From Neorhizobium galegae (GTDB lineage Bacteria > Pseudomonadota > Alphaproteobacteria > Rhizobiales > Rhizobiaceae), in contig NZ_JAGIPG010000001.1 in assembly GCF_017877055.1 (NCBI RefSeq), forward strand, positions 1,798,001-1,862,000: a stretch of DNA of 64,000 bases. The letters run 5' to 3'. The stretch's first letter is position 1. Every line of letters begins with the position of its first letter. The position numbers and the translations under genes were made by a program. Positions 1 through 8,886 of the stretch are shown here, in pieces. A model generated the notes under the pieces. The model was given only the letters and a program-made list of their open reading frames with translations, had not been told where the DNA came from and did not search any database.

Positions 1-1129
1 GATCGTCGGCGGCGGCGAGATGCAGCTCGTGCTTGCCGACGACCTGATCGCCCGCATCGTCGTTCATACCAGCCGCCAGGCGGGCCTGAGTGCGGTCTAT
101 TCCGAGCTGCTCGATTTCGACGGCTGCGAGATCTACACGCTCGAACAGCCCGATCTCGTCGGAAAATCCTTCGGCAATGCCGTCCTCGCCTACGAGAACA
201 GCACTCTGATCGGCCTCTGCGACAAGGACGGCGCCATTCATCTCAACCCCAACCCGAATCAGGTGATCGTCGCCAGCGACCGCGCGGTCATCATCGCCGA
301 AGACGATGGTGCGATCAAAACCTGGTCCGGCGACATGGGCATCGACAAGAACGCCATCAAGGCGATCGTCAAGCGAACCAAGACCGCGGAGCGTACGCTG
401 ATCCTCGGCTGGAACCGCCGCGGCCCGATCATCGCCACCGAGCTTGCCCGCTACGTGGCGCCGGGCTCGCGGCTGACGATTGCGGCCGACACACCGGAAT
501 TCGAAGGCGAAATCGCATCGCTCGACCTCGACAAGGCTCTGCTCGCCGTCGAACACCGGGTGATCGACACCAGCAGCCGTTCGGCGCTCGACGCACTCGA
601 TATCCCCTCCTACGACCACGTCCTGGTGCTCGGCTATAGCGACAGTATGATGGCGCAATCGGCCGATACCCGCACGCTGATTACTCTGCTGCAACTCCGC
701 AAGATCGGCGAGACGGCCGGAAAGCATATCAGCGTCGTCAGCGAGATGATCGACGTGCGTAACCGCGAGCTTGCGGAAGTCACCCGTGCCGAGGATTTCG
801 TCGTCAGCAACAAGCTTGTCAGCCTTATGCTTGCCCAGGCCTCCGAAAACGAATCCATGGCGGCGATCTTTGACGAGCTTCTGGATGAGGCCGGTTCCGA
901 AATCTACATGCGGCCGATGGGCGACTATGTCGATATCTCGAAGCCGGTGAACTTCTTCACCGTGGCGCTCGCGGCCCTTCGCCGCGGCGAAATCGCCATC
1001 GGCCATCGCCGCCAGCGCCCGGGCGATGCCGATGCCAGAAACCTCGGCGGCGTCGTCGTCAATCCGCCCCGCACCGAAATGACCACCTATACCGACAGCG
1101 ACATGCTTATCGTCCTGGCCGCCGACTGA
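1..1129 (+). CDS. CASTOR/POLLUX-like ion channel, C-terminal part (5' end outside window)
   Basis: The frame is open from base 2 without a start, so the gene begins upstream; at least 375 residues are present. They contain two NAD-binding-like (RCK/TrkA-N type) modules. The second starts near residue 130 with a beta strand running into GWNRRGP and ends its core with an acidic IAADTPEFEGE stretch. The visible part has no membrane helix, so the pore would lie in the missing N-terminus. Bacterial CASTOR/POLLUX relatives have this layout: N-terminal helices followed by a large cytosolic regulatory ring. The ion and ligand cannot be told from this fragment. A strong hairpin terminator follows 30 bp after the stop. 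Family assignment is by recalled similarity. Confidence 0.6.
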   Translation, partial: IVGGGEMQLVLADDLIARIVVHTSRQAGLSAVYSELLDFDGCEIYTLEQPDLVGKSFGNAVLAYENSTLIGLCDKDGAIHLNPNPNQVIVASDRAVIIAEDDGAIKTWSGDMGIDKNAIKAIVKRTKTAERTLILGWNRRGPIIATELARYVAPGSRLTIAADTPEFEGEIASLDLDKALLAVEHRVIDTSSRSALDALDIPSYDHVLVLGYSDSMMAQSADTRTLITLLQLRKIGETAGKHISVVSEMIDVRNRELAEVTRAEDFVVSNKLVSLMLAQASENESMAAIFDELLDEAGSEIYMRPMGDYVDISKPVNFFTVALAALRRGEIAIGHRRQRPGDADARNLGGVVVNPPRTEMTTYTDSDMLIVLAAD

Positions 1130-1159
1130 CGGACTGCCGAACAAGCAGGTCCGGTAAAC

Positions 1160-1191
1160 AAAAAGCCTGCCGTTCTGCGGCAGGCTTTTTT
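1160..1191. terminator. Rho-independent terminator, bidirectional
   Basis: A 13-bp perfect stem (AAAAAGCCTGCCG against its complement, 1160-1172 and 1178-1190) encloses the 5-nt loop TTCTG and has a T run on either strand. It sits between the convergent channel and aminotransferase genes and can serve both. Confidence 0.9.
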
Positions 1192-1212
1192 ACGCTCGAA
1201 TGTTTCGACCGA

Positions 1213-2439
1213 TCAGGCAGCAGCGCGGATCGCGTTGGAGATCAGGCGGCCGAGCCGCTTGATGCCCTCGTCGATCATCGTCTCGTCGGCGCAGGAGAAG
1301 CTCATGCGCAGCGTATTGGCATTGCTGCCGTCCGCATAAAACGCCTTGCCCGGAACGAAGGCGACCTTTTCCGTGGCAATCGATTTTGCCAGCAGTTCGG
1401 CGCCGTCCATGCCTTCCGGCAAGGTCACCCACACGAACATGCCGCCTTCCGGGCGCGTCCAAGTGGCGTTCTTCGGCATATACTTGTCGAGTGCCGCCAG
1501 CATCGCATCGCGACGCTTGCTGTAGACTGCCCTGATCTTGGCGACCTGGGCGTCGAAACCGCGCGAGGCGACGTGCTCGATAGCGATCTGGTTGATCGTC
1601 GAGGAATGCAGGTCGGCGGCCTGCTTCATCAGCACCAGCTTGCGGATGACCGGCATCGCCGCGATCACGAAGCCGACGCGCAGACCGGGCGCCAGCGTCT
1701 TCGAGAAGCTGCCGCTGTAGATGGTGCGGGTGTTTTCGATACCGCCCCGGCGGGCGATGTCGAGCGCCATGATCGGCGGAATGGCCTCACCGTCATACCG
1801 AAGATGCTGATAGGCGGCATCTTCGAGGATCGCGATATCGAGCTCGTCGGCAAGTGCCAGCAGCTTTTCGCGGCCGGCCAGATCAACCGTCTCGCCGGTC
1901 GGATTGGAGAAATCCGCAGACAAATAAGCGAACTTGACGCTGCCGCCGATCTTGGCCGCAGTGTCGCGGTAAGCCTCCGGCGTGCGATTGCCGTTCAGCG
2001 ACAGCTGGTCGTAATTCGGTTCATAGGCATTGAAAGCCGAAAGTGCGCCGAGATAGGTCGGCCAGGTAACCAGCGCCGTATCCTTCGGCGACAGGAACAG
2101 CTTGCCGAGATAGTCCAGCGCCTGCTGCGAACCCGAGGTGATGAAAACGTTGTCAGGCGTGCAGTCGATGCCGATCTTGGCAACGTCCTTGGCGATCCAC
2201 TCGCGCAGCGGCTTGTAGCCTTCGCTGACAGAATATTGCAGCGCGGCGTTGACCTGCTGGCCGGAAAAAATATCCGAATAGGCTTCCTTGAACGCCGCGT
2301 CCGGAAACAGCGCCGGATCCGGAATGCCGCCGGCGAAGGAGATGATATCCGGCTGGTCGAGCAGCTTCAGCAGTTCACGGATTTCAGAGGCGCGCATGCG
2401 GCTGGAGCGCGTCGCAAAGAGTTGTTCCCAATCAAGCAC
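1213..2439 (-). CDS. PLP-dependent aminotransferase (class I/II, 2-aminoadipate/LysN-like)
   Basis: This 408-residue fold-type I aminotransferase would transfer amino groups between an amino acid and a 2-oxo acid in the cytoplasm. The PLP-lysine motif SGSFSKTLAPGLRVG is near residue 240, the substrate-loop segment FAGGIPDP is near residue 35, and the conserved FSNPTGET comes before the lysine. It resembles the MocR/LysN group but has no N-terminal DNA-binding domain. The start is GTG at 2439, with GAGGA about 9 bases upstream; no in-frame ATG gives a better fit. It stands alone between a terminator and the toxin-antitoxin pair. The exact substrate (aminoadipate, aromatic or branched-chain) cannot be fixed from sequence. 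Confidence 0.85.
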   Translation of the reverse strand: MLDWEQLFATRSSRMRASEIRELLKLLDQPDIISFAGGIPDPALFPDAAFKEAYSDIFSGQQVNAALQYSVSEGYKPLREWIAKDVAKIGIDCTPDNVFITSGSQQALDYLGKLFLSPKDTALVTWPTYLGALSAFNAYEPNYDQLSLNGNRTPEAYRDTAAKIGGSVKFAYLSADFSNPTGETVDLAGREKLLALADELDIAILEDAAYQHLRYDGEAIPPIMALDIARRGGIENTRTIYSGSFSKTLAPGLRVGFVIAAMPVIRKLVLMKQAADLHSSTINQIAIEHVASRGFDAQVAKIRAVYSKRRDAMLAALDKYMPKNATWTRPEGGMFVWVTLPEGMDGAELLAKSIATEKVAFVPGKAFYADGSNANTLRMSFSCADETMIDEGIKRLGRLISNAIRAAA

Positions 2440-2562
2440 GGGATGTTTCCTCTTATTTCAATTTTCTATGCGCCATCTTTACACAAAGATCGATAGGTCA
2501 GCAAGACTGACCTATTAAGTTGCGGCGATTTTTTCGCCTTTGATTTTGCCCGCAACGGCATT

Positions 2563-2600
2563 ATCTTACGGATACCATATCGATCCACCGAAGGTAAGAT
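2563..2600. promoter_or_regulatory. Candidate operator of the toxin-antitoxin pair (inverted repeat)
   Basis: ATCTTAC (2563-2569) and its exact complement GTAAGAT (2594-2600) flank 24 bases immediately before the antitoxin ATG at 2602. The right arm overlaps the ribosome binding site. VapB-type antitoxins usually bind such repeats to repress their own operon, so autoregulation is inferred. Confidence 0.45.
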
Positions 2601-2601
2601 T

Positions 2602-2811
2602 ATGACGACAGCAACCTTGTCCTCCAAATTCCAGATCTCCATCCCCAAGGAGATTCGCGAAAAGCATAATTGGCAAGCTGGCCAGCAATTTGCCTTCATC
2701 CCTAAGGGCAAGAGCGTCGTTCTCGTTCCGGTGCCGACGCGAGACGAGTTGAGAGGAATAGCAAAGGGCGCCGACACGAGCAATTATCGGGACAGGAACG
2801 ATCGCTACTAA
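2602..2811 (+). CDS. vapB: AbrB/MazE-type antitoxin (VapB-like)
   Basis: A 69-residue protein whose first half, with a TLSSKFQISIPKEIRE core, is the swapped-hairpin DNA-binding fold of AbrB/MazE/SpoVT proteins. The basic C-terminal tail (RDRNDRY) is where such antitoxins usually clamp the toxin. AAGG precedes the ATG. The stop codon shares one base with the start of the toxin gene (TAATG), so the two are translationally coupled, and the length and pairing with a PIN-domain protein fit a type II module. Its own promoter probably contains the inverted repeat just upstream. The partner assignment rests on adjacency and family. Confidence 0.85.
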   Translation: MTTATLSSKFQISIPKEIREKHNWQAGQQFAFIPKGKSVVLVPVPTRDELRGIAKGADTSNYRDRNDRY

Positions 2812-3197
2812 TGCGCATCGTCGACAGTTCCGCATGGATCGAGTGGCTGATCGACAGTTCCCTGGCTTCACGCTTGGCGGACGAGATACCTGAACCGCAC
2901 GAATTGATCGTGCCGACGATCGTTCAAATGGAAATGTGCAAATGGTTGACAAGGGAGAAGGGCGAGGAATCTGCCGAACGCTTCATGTCCTATACGACCG
3001 AATGCATCGTCGTTGAACTCGGCACCGAGATAGCCTGGGATGCCGCCGAAGCTTCTCTCCGTTTCAAGCTCTCGACCGCAGACGCCATCATCTACGCGAC
3101 AGCAAGGCTCCTGGACGCCGATCTGTTGACCTGCGACCGGCATTTCGAAAACCTGCCGCACGTCACGTATATTTCAAAATCCGGGGCGGAAATATGA
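2811..3197 (+). CDS. vapC: PIN-domain toxin, putative ribonuclease (VapC-like)
   Basis: A 128-residue PIN-domain protein with the four acidic residues expected at the metal site: D5 in IVDSSAW, E41 in QMEMCKW, D91 in STADAII and D109 in TCDRHF. VapC toxins cut RNA, commonly initiator tRNA or 23S rRNA, when freed from the antitoxin. All catalytic acids are present and the length is normal, so the toxin looks intact. Translation starts at ATG 2811 inside the antitoxin stop. The gene ends in the loop of a 12-bp hairpin. The RNA target cannot be predicted from sequence. Confidence 0.88.
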   Translation: MRIVDSSAWIEWLIDSSLASRLADEIPEPHELIVPTIVQMEMCKWLTREKGEESAERFMSYTTECIVVELGTEIAWDAAEASLRFKLSTADAIIYATARLLDADLLTCDRHFENLPHVTYISKSGAEI

Positions 3198-3209
3198 TTC
3201 CGCCCCGGA
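3180..3209. terminator. Strong hairpin between vapC and ilvC
   Basis: A perfect 12-bp stem (3180-3191 with 3198-3209, TCCGGGGCGGAA and its complement) has a 6-nt loop containing the vapC stop codon. On the minus strand it is followed by TTTT, so it fits ilvC termination best; on the plus strand there is no T run. Confidence 0.6.
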
Positions 3210-3218
3210 GCACTCGTC

Positions 3219-4277
<1,059 letters not shown>

Positions 4278-4916
4278 TCATCGCCCAGCGGAGACGCCGA
4301 GCGTGTCCGCCGATTGTTTTTGCGTGCCGTGCAACGCGAGAAAGGCAACTACCGCCCTCTCCGCCTGGCGCGCATTGTCCTTGAGGCCTGGCTCGCCGAG
4401 CAGCATGCGTACATGCAGGTCGGAAACGATCAGGCCGTAAAGCGTATGATAGGCGGCGTCCGCATTGTCGAAACGCAGCAGCCCTGCCCTTTTTCCCTGG
4501 TCGATCAGCGCCATGGCGCGGCGGTCGATCTGTCGGCGGCCGTGTTCGAGCAGAAGCTTGCCGAGCTTCGATCCGTCTCGGGCCGCCTGGCCGATCGCCA
4601 GCCGGTTCAGCGCCAGCGAAACGTCGCCGGCCAGAACTTGCAGCAGATCGCAGGCAAAAAGTTCGAGGTGGTCACGCAGGAGATCGGCGGTCAGCCGTTC
4701 GCCGGAGCGCTCGAAGGTGCGTACCTTGCTCGCCTGATGGGCGATCATCGCCGCCAGCAGGCCTTCACGGTCGCCGAACCATTTGTAGAGGCTTTCCTTG
4801 GAGCAGTTGGCGGCGCGGGCAAGACCGGACGTCGTCAGCGCCTTCTCGCCGCCTTCCACGAGCAGCCGAAGCGCCTGCTCCAGAACGGCGTTCTGGCGCG
4901 GCGAAAATTCGGGCAT
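4278..4916 (-). CDS. TetR family transcriptional regulator
   Basis: About 212 residues from the ATG at 4916, with an N-terminal helix-turn-helix (TTSGLARAANCSKESLYKWF, about residues 28-47), followed by an all-helical ligand-binding domain. A longer frame reaches 4991 but would run through the 16-bp palindrome at 4956-4971, which looks like this protein's operator, so I chose the internal ATG; an in-frame GTG at 4937 is also possible. The effector and the genes controlled besides itself are unknown. The divergent neighbour at 5105 (DUF4087) and ilvC downstream are the nearest candidates. Confidence 0.85.
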   Translation of the reverse strand: MPEFSPRQNAVLEQALRLLVEGGEKALTTSGLARAANCSKESLYKWFGDREGLLAAMIAHQASKVRTFERSGERLTADLLRDHLELFACDLLQVLAGDVSLALNRLAIGQAARDGSKLGKLLLEHGRRQIDRRAMALIDQGKRAGLLRFDNADAAYHTLYGLIVSDLHVRMLLGEPGLKDNARQAERAVVAFLALHGTQKQSADTLGVSAGR

Positions 4917-4955
4917 GTCGGTGGTATCGGCTCTCACGGTTTTTAAATCCTTTTG

Positions 4956-4971
4956 CGTACCGTACGGTACG
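4956..4971. promoter_or_regulatory. 16-bp perfect palindrome, candidate TetR operator
   Basis: CGTACCGTACGGTACG is self-complementary over all 16 bases and lies 40 bp upstream of the preferred TetR start, in the region shared with the divergent gene at 5105. Position and symmetry suit an autoregulatory site for a dimeric TetR protein. Confidence 0.6.
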
Positions 4972-5104
4972 GTTCTGCCCGTATAAAGCATCCGCCGCCG
5001 CCGTCAAGTCCGTTCTTCGGGGGCGGTCATCAAGGAGGAACGATTTTGCGCTAGAGCTTCTTGAGGGCGATGCAAGGCGCCCGAATGATCAGAGGAGATC
5101 CTTC

Positions 5105-5464
5105 ATGAAGCGGATATACGGCACCGTCCCCGCCTTGGCTTTCCTTGCCCTGCCGGCCTTCGCCCATGCTGCCGAAAACCGCTGCGGCTGGATCCAGAAC
5201 CCGACGCCAGGCAACTGGTGGCTGGACGATGCCGAAGGCACGTGGGTCATCCGTTCGCAGGGCAGCGAAGACGAGCCGAAAGGCATGGATCTGATCCCGG
5301 ATATTTCCGAGCGGGACTATGTGCGAACGAACGGGAATTACGGTTATGCCTGCGGCTGCATGCGCGTCGAAACGGATGATGTACACATAGTCGAAATCCT
5401 GTCGTTCAGGCAGGTGAAGCTGTCGCAATGCAGGAGCGACAGGACGCTCGGCTCCCCCGGCTGA
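5105..5464 (+). CDS. Exported DUF4087 protein
   Basis: A 119-residue protein with a cleavable signal peptide (MKRIYG, then a hydrophobic stretch ending AHA, about residues 1-22). The mature domain opens with ENRCGWIQNPTPGNWWL, which I recognise as the DUF4087 signature; further cysteines in GYACGCM and SQCRS could form disulfides in the periplasm. No function is known for the family. It ends immediately before the convergent AraC regulator, whose stop codon abuts it. The TetR palindrome about 130 bp upstream may govern its promoter. RBS: GAGGAG about 8 bases before the ATG. Confidence 0.8.
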   Translation: MKRIYGTVPALAFLALPAFAHAAENRCGWIQNPTPGNWWLDDAEGTWVIRSQGSEDEPKGMDLIPDISERDYVRTNGNYGYACGCMRVETDDVHIVEILSFRQVKLSQCRSDRTLGSPG

Positions 5465-6373
5465 TCAGCCGGCAGCCGCGGTCTCGAGTAAAGCCTCTAC
5501 GTCCCTCGCAGGCGAGGCGCCGTAGAGGCGGCTGTATTCGCGGCTGAATTGCGACGGGCTCTGGTAACCGACGCGATGCCCGGCCGTGCCGGCATCCAGC
5601 CGCTCGAACAACATCAGCCGCCGTGCCTCGTGCAGCCGAAGCTGTTTCTGATACTGGACCGGCGTCATTGCCGTGATCGACTTGAAGTGATGATGGAACG
5701 AGGAGGCGCTCATGTTGACATGCTCGGCGAGCTCCTCGATGCGCAGCGTCTTTGCAAAGTTCTCGCGCAGCCATCCGATGGCGCGGGCGATGCGATTGCC
5801 CTGGCTGTCGGCGATCGCCATGTTGACCAGCTGGTCCCCGGCGGGTCCGATAAGAACGCGGTAGAGGATCTCCTGCTCGATCAGCGGCGCCATCGCGGCG
5901 ATGTCGCTCGGACTATCGAGCAAACGCAGCAACCGGACGGCGGCATCGGACATTTCCGGCGTGGCGTCGTTGACAACGATGCCGCGCTGGGCCGCGGCGG
6001 CGGCCGAAGGCCTCTGCATGTTGATGCGGCTCAGGAGGTCGAGCAGTTTTTCGCTGTTGATCGCAAGCGTCATGCAGAAATGCGGCAGTTCCGGACTTGC
6101 CTCGACCACGCGCCATGTCACGGGCAGATCGAGCGACGTCAGAAGATAGGACCCCGGCCCGTAATCGATCCTGTCGCTGCCGAGCTGCACGCTCTTCTTG
6201 CCCTGCACGACCATGGCGAGGCAGGGACGGTAACTGCCGTGGCACGGGGCGCTGGGGGTGGAGCGCCGGCTGATCACCAGCCCCTCGACATCGGTCTGAT
6301 ATTCCCCTTCATCCGGCACGAAACGTGCCGCAATCGAGGCGATCTCCTGATAGCGGTTGAAAGGCAGGGTCAT
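5465..6373 (-). CDS. AraC family transcriptional regulator
   Basis: A regulator of about 302 residues with an N-terminal cupin-like arm domain (AraC_N; YRPCLAMVVQGKKSVQLG near residue 48) and two C-terminal helix-turn-helices, the first around RIEELAEHVNMSASSFHHHFK and the second including YQSPSQFSREYSRLYG. The frame continues to 6478, but the ATG at 6373 is preceded by AGAAAGAG at good spacing and begins at the conserved domain edge. It is divergent from a zinc alcohol dehydrogenase (start 6578). That arrangement commonly means the regulator controls the dehydrogenase, possibly in response to aldehydes; this is inference. Confidence 0.88.
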   Translation of the reverse strand: MTLPFNRYQEIASIAARFVPDEGEYQTDVEGLVISRRSTPSAPCHGSYRPCLAMVVQGKKSVQLGSDRIDYGPGSYLLTSLDLPVTWRVVEASPELPHFCMTLAINSEKLLDLLSRINMQRPSAAAAAQRGIVVNDATPEMSDAAVRLLRLLDSPSDIAAMAPLIEQEILYRVLIGPAGDQLVNMAIADSQGNRIARAIGWLRENFAKTLRIEELAEHVNMSASSFHHHFKSITAMTPVQYQKQLRLHEARRLMLFERLDAGTAGHRVGYQSPSQFSREYSRLYGASPARDVEALLETAAAG

Positions 6374-6577
6374 GCTGGCGGCTCTTTCTGGAAGTGGAAC
6401 GGCGTCTCGACTGGCCCTAGTTAGGATGCCTTTCGTGCCGCACAAATAGCGTGCCGCCTCATTTTTTTGCAGGATCATGCAAAAAGCTCAGAGGATCGGT
6501 CTAACACCCTTGCGGGTAGGCGGAGCATAGTCCGGCCGTCCAATTTCCTCCCAACCCAACAGATGAATGGAGCTCCC

Positions 6578-7624
6578 ATGGCTATCGCAAAAGGCTATGC
6601 CGCGACCGACGCGTCGAAACCCCTGACGCCCTTCACCTTCGAGCGCCGTGAACCGAATGCCGACGACGTCGTCATCTCGATCCAGTATTGCGGCGTCTGC
6701 CATTCCGACATCCACCAGGCCCGCAACGAATGGGGTTTCTCGAAATACCCGATGGTTCCCGGCCACGAGATCGTCGGCACGGTGACGGCGGTCGGCTCGG
6801 CTGTCTCGAAGTACAAGGTCGGCGACAAGGTCGGCGTCGGCTGCTTCGTCGACAGCTGCGTCGGCTGCGCGACCCGCGACCTCGACAACGAACACTACAT
6901 GCCGGGTCTCGTGCAGACCTATAACGACGTCGAAGGTGACGGCTCGACGCCGACCTATGGCGGCTATTCCGACTCCGTGGTCGTCAAGGAAGGTTATGTC
7001 CTGTCGATCCCGGACAACCTGCCGCTCGATGCCGCAGCCCCGTTGCTCTGCGCCGGCATCACTCTCTATTCGCCGCTGCGCCACTGGAATGCCGGCCCCG
7101 GCAAGAAGGTCGCGATCGTCGGCATGGGCGGGCTCGGCCATATGGGCGTCAAGCTGGCGCATGCAATGGGCGCCGACGTCACGGTCCTCAGCCAGACCCT
7201 GTCGAAGAAGGACGACGGCCTGAAGCTCGGCGCCGACGCCTATTACGCCACCAGCGACGCCGAGACCTTCACCAAGCTCGCGGGCACGTTCGACCTGATC
7301 ATCTGCACGGTCGGCACGACGATCGACTGGAACGCCTATCTCGGCCTTCTGAAATTCGACGGTTCGATGGTGCTGGTCGGCGTCCCGGAACACGCGGTCC
7401 CGGTCCATGCCTTCTCGGTCATCGGCGGCCGCAAGAGCCTGTCCGGCTCGATGATCGGCTCGATCAAGGAAACCCAGGAAATGCTGGATTTCTGCGGCGA
7501 ACACAACATCGTTTCGGAAATCGAGAAGATCAACATCCAGGATATCAACGAAGCCTATGAGCGCGTCATCAAGAGCGACGTGCGCTACCGCTTCGTCATC
7601 GATATCGCTTCGCTGGCAGCCTGA
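6578..7624 (+). CDS. NAD(P)-dependent zinc alcohol dehydrogenase (YahK/cinnamyl-type)
   Basis: A 348-residue medium-chain dehydrogenase that would interconvert aldehydes and alcohols. The catalytic zinc site is seen in YCGVCHSD (C41, H42) and PGHE; the cofactor fold is at [19 protein letters not shown]. The structural-zinc lobe is unusual: of the four cysteines normally present only the first two remain (DSCVGC), and by alignment with YahK from memory the third and fourth are Arg and Met. ATG 6578 has GGAG five bases upstream; the longer frame from 6467 would overlap the promoter shared with the AraC gene. A hairpin terminator follows at 7644. Confidence 0.9.
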   Translation: MAIAKGYAATDASKPLTPFTFERREPNADDVVISIQYCGVCHSDIHQARNEWGFSKYPMVPGHEIVGTVTAVGSAVSKYKVGDKVGVGCFVDSCVGCATRDLDNEHYMPGLVQTYNDVEGDGSTPTYGGYSDSVVVKEGYVLSIPDNLPLDAAAPLLCAGITLYSPLRHWNAGPGKKVAIVGMGGLGHMGVKLAHAMGADVTVLSQTLSKKDDGLKLGADAYYATSDAETFTKLAGTFDLIICTVGTTIDWNAYLGLLKFDGSMVLVGVPEHAVPVHAFSVIGGRKSLSGSMIGSIKETQEMLDFCGEHNIVSEIEKINIQDINEAYERVIKSDVRYRFVIDIASLAA

Positions 7625-7643
7625 AATCAAAAACGTCGAAACA

Positions 7644-7672
7644 GAAGGGGCGGTCCGAGGACCGCCCCTTCT
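7644..7672. terminator. Rho-independent terminator after alcohol dehydrogenase
   Basis: A 13-bp GC-rich stem (GAAGGGGCGGTCC, 7644-7656, with its complement 7659-7671) lies between convergent genes. The drawn loop is only 2 nt, so the inner pairs probably open. The T run is short on the plus strand. Confidence 0.75.
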
Positions 7673-7765
7673 TGCTATGCCCGCCATTGCCGGCGCTGAG
7701 ATGCCGGCGCTCGGCGTTCGAACCGATTCCCTGATCGTTTCCTCGGCTGCGCCGGCCGCTTCGCC

Positions 7766-8839
7766 TTACTTCGGCAGCTTGTCGTCCACACCCTCGATGT
7801 AGAAATTCATGCCGAGCAGAACGCCGTCCTGAGCCTTTTCGCCGGCGGCCAGCCACGCCGTGCCGTCCTGCTTGTTGATCGGGCCGGTGAACGGATGCAG
7901 TTCGCCCGACTTGATCTTGGCTTCGGTCTCTTCCGCCATGGCCTTCACGTCGTCCGGCATGTTGGTATAGGGCGCCATGGTCAGGATGCCATCCTTCAGG
8001 CCGTCCCAGATCTGCTCGGACTTCCAGGTACCGTCGAGCAGCGCCTTGGTGCGTTTGATGTAGTAGGCACCCCAGGTATCGACGATCGCGGTCAGCTGCG
8101 TCTTCGGGCCTGCCGCGATCATGTCGGAGGCCTGGCCGAAGGCGAGGATACCGCGCTCGGCGGCGACCTGCATCGGAGCGGTGGTGTCCGTGTGCTGGGT
8201 CAGGATGTCGACGCCCTGGTCGATCAGCGCCTTGGCGGCATCGGCTTCCTTGCCGGGGTCGAACCAGGTATTGGCCCAGACGACCTTCAGCTTGAAGTTC
8301 GGGTTGATCGACTTGGCGCCGAGTTCGAAGGCGTTGATGCCCATCACCACTTCCGGGATCGGGAAGGAGGCGATGTAGCCGGCGACGCCCTTCTTCGACA
8401 TTTTCGCGGCGATCTGGCCCTGGATATAGCGGCCTTCGTAGAAGCGCGAATTGTAGGTCGCGAGGTTCGGCCCGGCCTTGAAACCGGTCGCATGCTCGAA
8501 CTTGATGTCAGGGAATTTTGCGGCGACCTTGACGGTGGCATCCATGAAGCCGAAGGACGTGGTGAAGACCAGCGAGCAGCCGGAGCGGGCCATGCGCTCG
8601 ATGGCGCGTTCTGCATCCGGGCCTTCCGGCACGTTTTCGAGGAAGGGCGTTTCGACCTTGGCGCCGAGTGCCTTGTCGAGCTGCTGGCGACCGAGGTCAT
8701 GGGCCTGGGTCCAGCCACCATCCGTCTTCGAACCGACGTAGATGAAACAGACCTTCTTCTTCTCCTGGGCCTCGGCGCCGGTCGAAAAACCGCCCATCAG
8801 GGCGGCCGATGCGGCAAGGGCGATAATCAGCTTCTTCAT
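7766..8839 (-). CDS. BMP family ABC transporter substrate-binding protein
   Basis: A 357-residue periplasmic binding protein with a signal peptide (residues 1-24, ending GAEA) and the Bmp/PnrA fold; KVCFIYVGSKTDGGWTQAHDLG near residue 30 and the TTSFGFMD segment are typical. Characterised relatives bind purine nucleosides; the substrate here is inferred. There is no lipobox, so it is a soluble periplasmic protein. It is the last gene of a minus-strand operon (ATPase, permease, permease, binding protein), 47 bp after the second permease gene, an arrangement usual for nucleoside importers of the YufN-Q type. Confidence 0.9.
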   Translation of the reverse strand: MKKLIIALAASAALMGGFSTGAEAQEKKKVCFIYVGSKTDGGWTQAHDLGRQQLDKALGAKVETPFLENVPEGPDAERAIERMARSGCSLVFTTSFGFMDATVKVAAKFPDIKFEHATGFKAGPNLATYNSRFYEGRYIQGQIAAKMSKKGVAGYIASFPIPEVVMGINAFELGAKSINPNFKLKVVWANTWFDPGKEADAAKALIDQGVDILTQHTDTTAPMQVAAERGILAFGQASDMIAAGPKTQLTAIVDTWGAYYIKRTKALLDGTWKSEQIWDGLKDGILTMAPYTNMPDDVKAMAEETEAKIKSGELHPFTGPINKQDGTAWLAAGEKAQDGVLLGMNFYIEGVDDKLPK

Positions 8840-8886
8840 TTCCTAACCTCTATTGGCTTGAAGACGTTTTGTTTTTGGTTCCGTGG

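Noticed and set aside
5037..5062. GGAAC at 5037 as an EcfG promoter for the DUF4087 gene
   Set aside because: No CGTT at 16 or 17 bases downstream.
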